From Planococcus maitriensis (GTDB taxonomy: Bacteria; Bacillota; Bacilli; Bacillales_A; Planococcaceae), in NCBI RefSeq assembly GCF_003289925.1, contig NZ_QLZQ01000007.1, positions 1 through 64,000 of the forward strand: a stretch of DNA of 64,000 nt. The letters run 5' to 3'. The notes below the pieces were generated by a model. That model searched no databases. It saw only the letters and a program-made list of their open reading frames with translations, and was not told where the DNA came from. Positions 9,301-17,402 of this stretch are shown here, in pieces (position 1 is the stretch's first letter; every line of letters begins with the position of its first letter). Both the position numbers and the translations under genes were made by a program.

Positions 9301-10770
9301 TTATTTGTTCGTGAATTCCTGAACCGATTCCCGTACTTCCTGGATATTCCGCATTTTGTTATTCCAGCATTTCTCACTCAAATCAACCGGATATTCTTCC
9401 GGGTTGAGCGACCGCTTGTACTCATCCCACAGCAAGTCGAGTGTCCCGACTGCGTATTTCTGTATTTCTTCCAGCGGCGGGCTCTCGTAAATGACTTCTC
9501 CCGCTTCGATGACTTTCTGATGGATGTTCACGGCATCGAAATTGGTGACGAACTTCGAGACGAATGTATGGACAGGGTGGAACATTTTCAAGCGTTCTTC
9601 AGAAGCGGGGTTTTCGTCATGCATTGTAATGTAATCACCTTCTGATTTCCCATTTTCCCTATCTATAATCCGGTAAACGTTTTTCAAACCTGGAGTCGTC
9701 ACTTTTTCCGCATTGCCGGAAATCTTGATGGTATCTTCCATTTCGCCTGCACTGTTTTCGATTGAAACGAGTTTATAGACCGCGCCCAGCGCTGGCTGGT
9801 CATACGCAGTGATAAGCTTCGTCCCGATTCCCCATGCATCGACGCGGGCTCCCTGGGCTTTCAAGTTGAGGATGGTGTATTCATCCAAATCGTTGGAGAC
9901 GACCACTTCGGTGTCAGGGAACCCTGCATCATCGAGCATTTTCCGCGCTTCCTTGGACAAAAAGGCAATATCGCCGCTATCCAGGCGGATGCCGCGGAAA
10001 TTGATTTTATCTCCGAGCTCCTTGGCCACTTGGATCGCGATCGGCAGGCCGGACTTCAAGGTATCGTATGTATCGACCAGGAACACGCATTCACGGTGGC
10101 GCTTCGCATAAGCATGGAATGCTTCGTATTCATCTTTATAGGCCTGGATCATGGAATGGGCATGCGTACCTGCGGCCGGAATGCCGAATAACTTGGCGGC
10201 GCGGGTGTTGCTGGTCGCCTCTAAACCGCCGATGTAGGCGGCACGGGTGCCCCAAATCGCTGCATCCATCTCCTGTGCGCGGCGCGTGCCGAATTCCATG
10301 ACACGCTCAGTGCCCACGACTTGTTTGATGCGGCTCGCTTTTGTAGCAATCAAGGTTTGGTAGTTGACGATATTAAGAAGTGCCGTCTCGACCAATTGCG
10401 CTTCCAAAAGAGGTGCTTCGATGCGGATCAACGGTTCATTTTGGAAAACAAGCTCACCTTCGACAACTGAGTATACGTCTCCCGTGAAACGGACTTCTTT
10501 TAAGTAATCCAAAAAATCTTCCTTATAGCCTAGTTCGTTGCGCAAATAAGCGATATCACTTTCCGAAAAATGGAAGTTCTTCAAATAATGAAGTATTCTC
10601 TTAAGCCCCGCAAATGTGGCATAACCATTGCCGAATGGCAATTTACGGAAAAATAGTTCAAAAACCGCTTTCCGTTCATGCATCCCATCCGCCCAATAGG
10701 TTTCAGCCATATTGATCTGGTATAAATCGGTATGTAATGCCAAGCTGTCATCTGCATAACGCGTTTCCAC
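9301..10770 (-). CDS. pncB: Nicotinate phosphoribosyltransferase
   Basis: A 489-residue NAPRTase that joins nicotinate and PRPP to nicotinate mononucleotide, the entry step of niacin salvage. It opens with the family motif [15 protein letters not shown], followed by the catalytic FGTRRAQ region (about residue 165) and the PRPP-binding RLDSGDIA and [10 protein letters not shown]. The start is GTG at 10770 with AAGGGG about eight bases upstream. First gene of an operon with nadE. A palindrome overlapping the likely promoter suggests repression by a metal or niacin regulator (see 10793-10808). Confidence 0.95.
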   Translation of the reverse strand: METRYADDSLALHTDLYQINMAETYWADGMHERKAVFELFFRKLPFGNGYATFAGLKRILHYLKNFHFSESDIAYLRNELGYKEDFLDYLKEVRFTGDVYSVVEGELVFQNEPLIRIEAPLLEAQLVETALLNIVNYQTLIATKASRIKQVVGTERVMEFGTRRAQEMDAAIWGTRAAYIGGLEATSNTRAAKLFGIPAAGTHAHSMIQAYKDEYEAFHAYAKRHRECVFLVDTYDTLKSGLPIAIQVAKELGDKINFRGIRLDSGDIAFLSKEARKMLDDAGFPDTEVVVSNDLDEYTILNLKAQGARVDAWGIGTKLITAYDQPALGAVYKLVSIENSAGEMEDTIKISGNAEKVTTPGLKNVYRIIDRENGKSEGDYITMHDENPASEERLKMFHPVHTFVSKFVTNFDAVNIHQKVIEAGEVIYESPPLEEIQKYAVGTLDLLWDEYKRSLNPEEYPVDLSEKCWNNKMRNIQEVRESVQEFTNK

Positions 10771-10792
10771 AAAAATCCCCTTCTTCCACAGT

Positions 10793-10808
10793 AATGACTA
10801 TCATTATA
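10793..10808 (-). promoter_or_regulatory. -10 element and overlapping Fur-like palindrome before pncB
   Basis: A consensus -10 TATAAT on the minus strand (10803-10808) overlaps the palindrome AATGA-CTA-TCATT (10793-10805). The combined TATAATGATAGTCATTA resembles the Fur/PerR/Zur group of boxes. No good -35 is seen 17 bases upstream (CTTATA), so the promoter may need an activator. The eight-base CTATCATT recurs at 10854-10861. Confidence 0.4.
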
Positions 10809-10859
10809 CATCAAATTCCTTATTTTATAAGACATTGAATTCCCATAGAAGCCCTATCA

Positions 10860-11115
10860 TTGACATATACCCAAAATTATGAGATAGTATTCAGAGTTAA
10901 CTACGAGGTAACATATAAATTTTGATAATCTGGCATTCTACGCAATGTTTTTGAAGATACTTATTCACACTGGCGCGATTACAGGATCGCAAGGACGTAA
11001 AAGAAGGTAGGGTTTACGTTGCTTAAGTTTTAAACACCCAGTGGAACTATTACCGCGGCAATGAAAGCAAACACTTTCAATGGAAATGATTCCCCGTTCG
11101 TTACGGGTTGATATT
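10860..11115. other. Hairpin-rich intergenic stretch, possible structured RNA or decayed gene
   Basis: No coding sequence is supported here; all frames are interrupted. Five local inverted repeats lie close together: CACTGG/CCAGTG (10968-10973 with 11038-11043) encloses GCGAT/ATCGC (10975-10990) and ACGTAAA/TTTACGT (10995-11019); then TGAAAG/CTTTCA (11062-11079) and CCCGT/ACGGG (11093-11107). On the plus strand a TTGACA at 10860-10865 has TAGTAT 19 bases on (10885-10890), and the symmetric terminator at 11149-11181 could end such a transcript. I do not recognise an Rfam family. Relics of translated frames mean a dead gene fragment is also possible. Confidence 0.3.
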
Positions 11116-11148
11116 TTGGTCAAAACACATGATTGTTACCTAATAAAC

Positions 11149-11181
11149 AAAGGGCTGTCCTCATCCGAGGGCAGCCCTTTT
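11149..11181 (-). terminator. Terminator of the hydroxyacid operon, near-symmetric
   Basis: AAAGGGCTGTCCTC/GAGGGCAGCCCTTT stem with one mismatch. It has T runs on both strands (TTTG on minus, TTTT on plus), so it could also end a plus-strand transcript from 10860. Confidence 0.8.
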
Positions 11182-11189
11182 CCAATGCT

Positions 11190-12632
11190 CTAATACTTCA
11201 ATGCGACGTTTTTCAAAACGGTATAATTGCGCAAGGCTTCAAGCCCTTTCTCCCGCCCAAAACCGCTTTTTTTATAGCCTCCGAACGGCATCTGCACACC
11301 GCCGCCGGCACCGTAATTATTGATGAACACTTGTCCTGCACGGATTTTCGAGGCAACGCGGTGAGCCCTTGCGCCATCTGATGTCCAGACGCCCGCCACC
11401 AAGCCATAATCCGTTCCATTCGCAAGCCGTATCGCCTCCTCTTCCGTCTCAAATGCGAAAGCCGCAACGACCGGCGCAAAGATCTCTTCCTGGGCGACAT
11501 AACTTTTCGGCGATAGGCCTTCAATGATGGTCGGCTGGAAAAAATAGCCGCCGGACAGTTCTTCACGCTCTTCCCTTTTGCCTCCGCAGAGGAACTTCGC
11601 GCCTTCTCCCCTTGCGGTTTCCATGAAGCTTTCGATGCGCTCATATTGTTTTTCATTCAGTACAGGGCCAAGGTCAAAATCGTCTTCACCTTTGCCAAGA
11701 CGGACAGCGCTTAAACGTTCAGACAGTTTTTTTAGAAACTCCTCTTTGATCGATCGATGAATCAGCAATCTGGAGCCCGCCGAACATGTCTGCCCCGCAT
11801 TCTGGATAATGGAACGCATTACCCAGTCGAGCGCTTCCGCCTGGTCGCAGTCCTCGAACAGGATATTCGGTGATTTGCCCCCGAGTTCGAGCGTGACCGG
11901 TTTGACATTTTTCGCGGCTGCAGCCATGACGGCAGAACCGGTCTGGACCGACCCTGTAAACGTAATATGGTCGATATCAGGATGTTCGCAAAGCGCCGCA
12001 CCGGCCTCAAAGCCGTATCCCGTGACGACATTGAAGACCCCTTTTGGCAACTCGGTCTGATCGATGATTTCCGCAAGCCTTAGCGCCGTTAAAGGCGTAT
12101 CTTCCGCAGGCTTTGCAACGACTGTATTACCGGTCGCGATCGCGGCTGCCGCCGAACGCGCAATGATCTGCAGCGGGTAATTCCACGGCACGATATGGGC
12201 GGTCACGCCAATCGGTTCACGCACGGTGTAATCGAGAATGCCGGGCTGTACCGGAATCGTTTCGCCGAAAATCTTGTCGGCCATGCCGGCATAGTATTCA
12301 AAATACTGGGCAGCTGCCTCGACATCTTTCCTGCCTTGTGCCAGGGGCTTTCCGGTGTCACGCGTTTCAAGAAGCGCGATCGCTTCCAGGTCTTCCCGCA
12401 AGGCTGCCGCGATTTTGTGCATGATTCGCCCACGCTCGGCCGGATGGAATTGCTGCCATTCTTCCGATTCAAAGCAAGTTCTCGCAGCGGCCACTGCACG
12501 GTCGATATCTTCCGCTTTGCCCCTCGGCACTTGCGCCAGTATTGCACCGGTCGATGGATCTTTCGTTTCGAAACATTCCTGGCTGGCGCTATCCTTCCAT
12601 TCCCCTGCCATATACATTTTCTTTTTACTCAT
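11190..12632 (-). CDS. NAD-dependent aldehyde dehydrogenase
   Basis: A 480-residue ALDH-superfamily enzyme that oxidises an aldehyde to its acid. Seen: GNTVVAKPAEDTPLTALRLA (cofactor site), FTGSVQTGS, the general base in LELGGKSPN and the nucleophile in NAGQTCSAGSRLL. The active site resembles betaine-aldehyde/generic aldehyde dehydrogenases, so the substrate cannot be named. I start at 12632 (MSKKK), where GGAAGGAAG stands seven bases upstream; an ATG at 12650 overlapping the SDR stop is open but weaker. Last gene of the long operon that starts with ilvD, and the likely final step in the route. Confidence 0.9.
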   Translation of the reverse strand: MSKKKMYMAGEWKDSASQECFETKDPSTGAILAQVPRGKAEDIDRAVAAARTCFESEEWQQFHPAERGRIMHKIAAALREDLEAIALLETRDTGKPLAQGRKDVEAAAQYFEYYAGMADKIFGETIPVQPGILDYTVREPIGVTAHIVPWNYPLQIIARSAAAAIATGNTVVAKPAEDTPLTALRLAEIIDQTELPKGVFNVVTGYGFEAGAALCEHPDIDHITFTGSVQTGSAVMAAAAKNVKPVTLELGGKSPNILFEDCDQAEALDWVMRSIIQNAGQTCSAGSRLLIHRSIKEEFLKKLSERLSAVRLGKGEDDFDLGPVLNEKQYERIESFMETARGEGAKFLCGGKREEREELSGGYFFQPTIIEGLSPKSYVAQEEIFAPVVAAFAFETEEEAIRLANGTDYGLVAGVWTSDGARAHRVASKIRAGQVFINNYGAGGGVQMPFGGYKKSGFGREKGLEALRNYTVLKNVALKY

Positions 12633-12649
12633 TCGCTCGCTTCCTTCCA

Positions 12650-13411
12650 TTAGATTCCCCGTCCGCCATCGACATTGACGACGCTTCCAGTCATCATTTT
12701 CGCTAAATCCGAACTCATGTACAGGAGGGCATTGGCAATGTCCTGAGGCTGGATCAAGTCGCCAAGCGGCACGCTTTTTCGGAATGTATTTTCTTTCATC
12801 GACTCCACATCGGCTCCCGCTGCTGTAAATTCCCCGAGCATTTGGGTATCAGATGGCCCGGGGTTGATGCAGTTGACGCGAATGTGATGAGGGGCCAGTT
12901 CGATCGCCAAGGCTTTCGTCAACGATACCGCAGCGCCTTTGGATGCGATATAGGCATTCAATCCAGGGCGCGGGCGTTCAACGGAAATCGATGCTACATT
13001 CAAGATCGAGCCTGAACCCTGGCGTTTCATATACGGGACCGCTGCCCGTGAGGTGAGGAAGACCGCTTTTGTATTGATGGAAAAGATCCGTTCCCACATT
13101 TCCAGGGAAACGTCTTCGATATCCGTTGCCGATTGGGCGATCCCGGCGACATTCGCCAATATATCGATGCGTCCATAGGAATTGTGGATTTCTTCAAAAG
13201 CAGCTTCAACGCTTGCTTCATCAGTCAAGTTGCTATTGACGACCAGCAATTTCCCTTGATGCCGGTTTTTCAATTCACCTAATGAATCCGTCCGGATATC
13301 GAGGGCAGCGACGTTCGCGCCGCTTTCAAGGAAACTTTCCACGGCCGCTTTGCCCATGCCGCCGCCGGCTCCGGTAATGACTGCTGTTTTGCCATCCAAT
13401 CGAATCTCCAT
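12650..13411 (-). CDS. SDR-family oxidoreductase
   Basis: A 253-residue classical short-chain dehydrogenase. It has the cofactor motif TGAGGGMGKA (about residues 12-21), NVAG, the catalytic Ser in LNVASIS and the YxxxK pair in AYIASKGA. Asp at the end of beta-2 (ALDIRTD) favours NAD(H). Such enzymes reduce or oxidise a secondary alcohol. Its ATG follows the stop of the dehydrogenase gene without a gap (TAAATG), and its own stop overlaps a possible start of the next gene. In this operon it would handle a hydroxyacid or keto intermediate. Confidence 0.88.
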   Translation of the reverse strand: MEIRLDGKTAVITGAGGGMGKAAVESFLESGANVAALDIRTDSLGELKNRHQGKLLVVNSNLTDEASVEAAFEEIHNSYGRIDILANVAGIAQSATDIEDVSLEMWERIFSINTKAVFLTSRAAVPYMKRQGSGSILNVASISVERPRPGLNAYIASKGAAVSLTKALAIELAPHHIRVNCINPGPSDTQMLGEFTAAGADVESMKENTFRKSVPLGDLIQPQDIANALLYMSSDLAKMMTGSVVNVDGGRGI

Positions 13412-14497
13412 TTAACGCCCTTCTTTCACTGTGATTTGTTCTTTCACCGCTTGCCTGATCGCCGAACCGAGCTGTTCGGTAGTGGCGTCTCCCCCAAGAT
13501 CCGGGGTGCGTACCTTTCCTTCGCCCAGCACTTGCTCGATTGCCGACACGATTGCCTTTGCCAATTCCGGCCTGCCGAGATGGTCGACCATTAATGCCGC
13601 TGACCAAATCTGGGCGATGGGGTTGGCGATGCCTTTGCCTGCGATGTCCGGTGCAGAACCGTGAATCGCTTCAAACATCGAAGGGAAATCACGTTCCGGG
13701 TTGATGTTGCCGGATGGCGTAACGCCGAGCCCGCCGACAATGGCCGCACCTAAATCCGTCAAAATATCGCCGAACAAGTTCGAGGCAACCACCACATCGA
13801 ATGATTCCGGGCGTTCGACGAAATAGGCGGCAAGTGCATCGATGAAATAACTTTCGAGTTCGATGCCATCATACTCCGCTGCCACCGCAGCGACCGCTTC
13901 ATCCCACAATTTCATGGAATGGATGATGGCGTTCGACTTCGTGGCACTCGTCACTTTTTTCCGGCCTGTAGCTTGCGCATATTCATACGCATAGCGGGTG
14001 ATGCGCTCGACACCTGCGCGGGTGATGACTGTATTTTGTATCGCCATCTCCTGCGGCTGTTCCGCATACAAACGCCCGCCGACGTTCGAGTATTCCCCTT
14101 CCGCATTTTCACGGAACACGATGAAATCGACGGGCGCCTCATTTTTCAGCGGCGACTCGATTCCCGCCAGCCGTTTGATCGGCCGCATATTGACATATTG
14201 GCGGAAGTTTTTGCGGATCGGCATGATCAATTGCCATATGCTGATTTCATCCGCAACGCGTGCATCGCCGATAGCACCAAACAAAATTGCGTCGAAAGCT
14301 TTTAATTGCTCAAGGCCGTCTTCCGGCATCATGGTACCGTGTTCCAAGTAATGTTCACTATTCCAGTTGAATTCGGTAAAGCGGATGTCGAATTCCGGGT
14401 CCACTTCGCGGATCAGTTCCAGCACGCGAACCGCTTCTTTCGTCACATCCGGCCCGATGCCATCACCCGGCAACACCGCTATATTATAAGTCGCCAT
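13412..14497 (-). CDS. Tartrate/D-malate-type decarboxylating dehydrogenase (isocitrate/IPMDH family)
   Basis: A 361-residue beta-decarboxylating dehydrogenase. Family marks are LPGDGIGPDV at the N-terminus, FRENAEGEYSNVGG, the catalytic Lys in TKSNAI, metal-binding Asp in NLFGDILTDLG and GSAPDIAGKGIANP for NAD binding. The FRENAEGEYS form with MMPEDGLEQLKAFDAILFGA matches tartrate dehydrogenase/D-malate dehydrogenase (TtuC, DmlA) better than leucine-pathway LeuB. These oxidise and decarboxylate D-malate, tartrate or related 2-hydroxy diacids to pyruvate-like products. Encoded between a dicarboxylate-type TRAP transporter and an SDR, which supports a catabolic role. The exact substrate is inferred only. 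Confidence 0.85.
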   Translation of the reverse strand: MATYNIAVLPGDGIGPDVTKEAVRVLELIREVDPEFDIRFTEFNWNSEHYLEHGTMMPEDGLEQLKAFDAILFGAIGDARVADEISIWQLIMPIRKNFRQYVNMRPIKRLAGIESPLKNEAPVDFIVFRENAEGEYSNVGGRLYAEQPQEMAIQNTVITRAGVERITRYAYEYAQATGRKKVTSATKSNAIIHSMKLWDEAVAAVAAEYDGIELESYFIDALAAYFVERPESFDVVVASNLFGDILTDLGAAIVGGLGVTPSGNINPERDFPSMFEAIHGSAPDIAGKGIANPIAQIWSAALMVDHLGRPELAKAIVSAIEQVLGEGKVRTPDLGGDATTEQLGSAIRQAVKEQITVKEGR

Positions 14498-14512
14498 GAA
14501 TTTCCCCCTAAC

Positions 14513-15787
14513 TTAATCTCCTAATAAGAACAAACTGATTTCCGGGATAAAGGACAAAATGATTACGTCGATCACCATGATGAGAATGAAAGGCACAATC
14601 GCCCGAAGCAGGCTTTCGAATTTGGTGCCCGCGATATTCGCGGCCACAAACAAGTTAACCCCCACTGGCGGCGTGATGAAGCCGATGCCGAGGTTGACGA
14701 CCATAATTATGCCAAAATGCACCAAATCGATGCCGAGCGCACTTGCAATCGGGGCAAGAATCGGCGTCAGGATGATGATGGCTGCAGACGTCTCGAGGAA
14801 AATCCCGCAAAGCAACAGCACTAAATTGATGATCAATAAAGCGATAATCCAATTGTCCGTCAAACTCAACATCATTTCCGTCAATTCAGCCGGAATGCGC
14901 TGGCGCGTCAGATAATAGCCGAAAACAGAGGCCCCTGCGATGATGAACATGATGACCGCAGTCGTCACGACAGAAGAAGAGAAAATCGCCGCAAGATCCG
15001 TGAACTTGATTTCCCGGTAAACGAACAAGCCGATGACAAGTCCGTAGACCACCGCGACCACTGCCGCTTCTGTCGGTGTGAAAATGCCGCCATAGATGCC
15101 GCCAAGAATGATGACCGGCATCAATAATGCAAGAAACGCATCCATAAATGCTTTGAAAAAATCTTTCGCCCCGAATTTCTCGCCCCCGCCGTAACCTTGT
15201 TTCAAGGAAATGAAATAGACGAGCAAGATCAAAGACAACATGACCATAAGACCCGGTACGATTCCGGCGATGAACAAATCACCGACCGAGACGCCCGCTG
15301 CTACACCATATAAAACAAGCGGGACGCTAGGCGGGATCATGATTCCGATGGTACCGCCAGCTGCTTGAATGGCAGTGGAAAAGCTTTTATCGTAGCCTTT
15401 ATTGACCATTGCAGGAATCATCAGCGCCCCGACCGCAGCTGTCGTGGCGGCCGCTGAACCGGAAATCGCCGCGAAAAATGCACAGGCGACAATGGAAACA
15501 ATCCCGAGCCCGCCTTTGACGCGGCCGAAGATGACATTCGCCAAATGAATCAAGCGGTTTGAAATCCCGCCGCTTTCCATCAATTTACCTGCCAGGATGA
15601 AAAATGGAATCGCCATCAATGGAAAGGAATCGACCGAATTGAACATGCGCTGGATGATGACAATGATCGATACATTGCCTTCAAAATAAAAAATCAACGC
15701 GGAAGCCAGCCCGAGTGCTATCGCAATCGGGACGTTAATCAAAAACAAGGCGATCAGCAGCACAAACAATAAGAGGGCCATATTCAC
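14513..15787 (-). CDS. TRAP transporter large permease (DctM)
   Basis: A 424-residue membrane protein with about 12 hydrophobic segments, the DctM family (ion-transporter superfamily). The stretch MAIPFFILAGKLMESGGIS and the repeat-typical PPSVPLVLYG and TPPVGVNLFVA are diagnostic. It couples sodium flow to uptake of an organic acid delivered by DctP. Its start overlaps the stop of dctQ by four bases. Confidence 0.95.
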   Translation of the reverse strand: MNMALLLFVLLIALFLINVPIAIALGLASALIFYFEGNVSIIVIIQRMFNSVDSFPLMAIPFFILAGKLMESGGISNRLIHLANVIFGRVKGGLGIVSIVACAFFAAISGSAAATTAAVGALMIPAMVNKGYDKSFSTAIQAAGGTIGIMIPPSVPLVLYGVAAGVSVGDLFIAGIVPGLMVMLSLILLVYFISLKQGYGGGEKFGAKDFFKAFMDAFLALLMPVIILGGIYGGIFTPTEAAVVAVVYGLVIGLFVYREIKFTDLAAIFSSSVVTTAVIMFIIAGASVFGYYLTRQRIPAELTEMMLSLTDNWIIALLIINLVLLLCGIFLETSAAIIILTPILAPIASALGIDLVHFGIIMVVNLGIGFITPPVGVNLFVAANIAGTKFESLLRAIVPFILIMVIDVIILSFIPEISLFLLGD

Positions 15788-16254
15788 ACACCCCCGCTTT
15801 TGAAGTCTTGCTTAAAGCGTGCAGCCATGTTGATGATCAATACGGCACCGCTGATTGGGATGATCATGTAAATCGCCCCCATCGGTATGCGCAAAACCGG
15901 CGAAGACTGCGCCATGCCTTGCATCGCTAAATTATATCCTTCGACCACCATGAGCAAAAAGAACATGAGGCTCGCAATTGTGGCAATGATATAAAGCACT
16001 TTCCTGCCAGGCGTACGGAATAGGTTGACGAAAAACTCCATGCCGATATGCGCTTTTAGCGACATTGCATAAGCTGCACCTAAAAATGTCAGCCAAATCA
16101 AGCTGTAACGGGCCACTTCTTCCGTCCAGGCGAGCGGCGAACCGAGCACGAACCGGAAAATGACCTGAAGAAAAACAACTGTCACGAGCACTGCCATGAG
16201 CAGGTTCAAGAAATGCTTAATTCCTGAATTCAAATAACCGATCCATTTCATCAT
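15784..16254 (-). CDS. TRAP transporter small permease (DctQ)
   Basis: A 156-residue protein with four hydrophobic helices and the DctQ pattern PLAWTEEVARYSLIWLTFLGA near residue 40-60 (core WTEEVARY). It forms the membrane unit with DctM. The stop overlaps the dctM start (ATGA). Confidence 0.93.
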   Translation of the reverse strand: MMKWIGYLNSGIKHFLNLLMAVLVTVVFLQVIFRFVLGSPLAWTEEVARYSLIWLTFLGAAYAMSLKAHIGMEFFVNLFRTPGRKVLYIIATIASLMFFLLMVVEGYNLAMQGMAQSSPVLRIPMGAIYMIIPISGAVLIINMAARFKQDFKSGGV

Positions 16255-16270
16255 CGATTTCCCCCGATAG

Positions 16271-16300
16271 AAAAAAGAGAGAAGACACTCTCTCTTTTTT
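16271..16300 (-). terminator. Intra-operon hairpin between dctP and dctQ
   Basis: AAAAAAGAGAGA pairs with TCTCTCTTTTTT, followed by T-rich sequence on the minus strand. In a 116-base gap inside the operon it probably acts as a partial terminator or mRNA-stabilising end, so that the binding protein is made in excess over the membrane parts. Confidence 0.7.
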
Positions 16301-16370
16301 AAGTTTCAATTATAGTTTACTAAGGCCGTTTCATTAGCCAGCAAAAACGTCCTTTGACAGAAGCGCTCCC

Positions 16371-17378
16371 TTACTGGGCATCTAAAATACGATTCAGTAA
16401 TTCCTGATGCTCGATTTGGTCATAAACCGGGCGTACCGCTTCCTGGAACGGGGCAGTATCGATGTCCTCAATGATTTCCATGCCCTCATCTTTCAGGTTC
16501 TGCAAGGACTCCTGCTCCATTTCGACAATAAGGTCACGCTCCATGGCGCCCACTTTCTGCCCTTCCTCCATGACGATATCGCGCAGGTCTTCCGGAAGTT
16601 CGTCATATGTCTGCTGGCTCATCATGTAAATGGCAACAGAGTAGACATGGCCCGTCAAGCTCATATACTGCTGGTTCGCATCGAACAAGCTGAACTGGTC
16701 CGCTACGATCGCCGGGTTTTCCTGGGCATCCACGACGCCTTGCTGGAGTGCCGTGATCGCTTCTGTCCAGGCCATCGGTGTCGGCTGTGCCCCTAGTTCT
16801 TCAAATGCCGCCAAGTGGATTTCGTTTTCCTGGGTACGGATTTTCAGGCCTTCCAAATCGGCAGGCGTATTGATCGGACGCACAGCGTTCGTCACATGGC
16901 GGTAGCCGTTTTCTCCCCAAGACAAACCGATGATGCCATTCTCTTCAAGCTTCGTGAACAATTCATCGCCGATCTCCCCTTCGAGAATTTCTACTGCAGA
17001 GTCACGGTCGTTGAACAGGAAAGGCACATCCAAAACGCCAAGCTCAGGCACGAAATTGGTGACCGGCGCTGTAGAAGAAACGACCAGGTCGACCGTGCCA
17101 AGTCCCATGCCTTCAGTCAATTCGCGTTCCGCACCGATTTCACTGTTGGCGAACACCTCGATTGTTACACGGCCATCCGTGCGTTCTTCCACGTTTTCAG
17201 CCATCTCCAAAAAGCCGAGATGATACGGATGGTCTTCAGGCAATGAATGCCCCGCCTGCAGGTTAAAAGTTTCTCCTGAATCCCCGCCGGACGTGTCCCC
17301 TTCTGAACTTCCGCACGCCGTTAAAGCAAGCGCGCCTCCAACCAATACTGTTGCAAACCCCATTTTCTTCATCGCCAT
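16371..17378 (-). CDS. TRAP transporter substrate-binding lipoprotein (DctP)
   Basis: A 335-residue DctP-type binding protein. The N-terminus has a lipoprotein signal with lipobox LTAC (Cys about residue 22) and a Ser/Gly-rich spacer. The conserved GLKIRTQENEIH contains the Arg that binds the carboxylate of the ligand in this family, and ALQQGVVDAQENP follows. It belongs to the C4-dicarboxylate/sugar-acid type rather than the ectoine-binding TeaA/UehA type as far as I can judge from memory. Located between the FAD oxidase (25 bases) and dctQ, so its ligand is the operon's substrate. Confidence 0.93.
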   Translation of the reverse strand: MAMKKMGFATVLVGGALALTACGSSEGDTSGGDSGETFNLQAGHSLPEDHPYHLGFLEMAENVEERTDGRVTIEVFANSEIGAERELTEGMGLGTVDLVVSSTAPVTNFVPELGVLDVPFLFNDRDSAVEILEGEIGDELFTKLEENGIIGLSWGENGYRHVTNAVRPINTPADLEGLKIRTQENEIHLAAFEELGAQPTPMAWTEAITALQQGVVDAQENPAIVADQFSLFDANQQYMSLTGHVYSVAIYMMSQQTYDELPEDLRDIVMEEGQKVGAMERDLIVEMEQESLQNLKDEGMEIIEDIDTAPFQEAVRPVYDQIEHQELLNRILDAQ

Positions 17379-17402
17379 CTTGTTTCCCCCTTTGTTTATT
17401 GT

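Noticed and set aside
10968..11107. A c-di-GMP riboswitch, T-box leader (TACCGCGG at 11052-11058) or 6S RNA in the hairpin-rich stretch
   Set aside because: Conserved cores of these families (GEMM tetraloop-receptor arrangement, GGGTGGNACCGCG box, long single hairpin) are not present and no gene follows on the plus strand.
14513..17378. The TRAP transporter as a TeaABC/UehABC ectoine importer serving the DoeA-like cluster
   Set aside because: The binding protein looks like the C4-dicarboxylate/sugar-acid type, and the genes belong to a separate operon with hydroxyacid enzymes. Not excluded, but unsupported.
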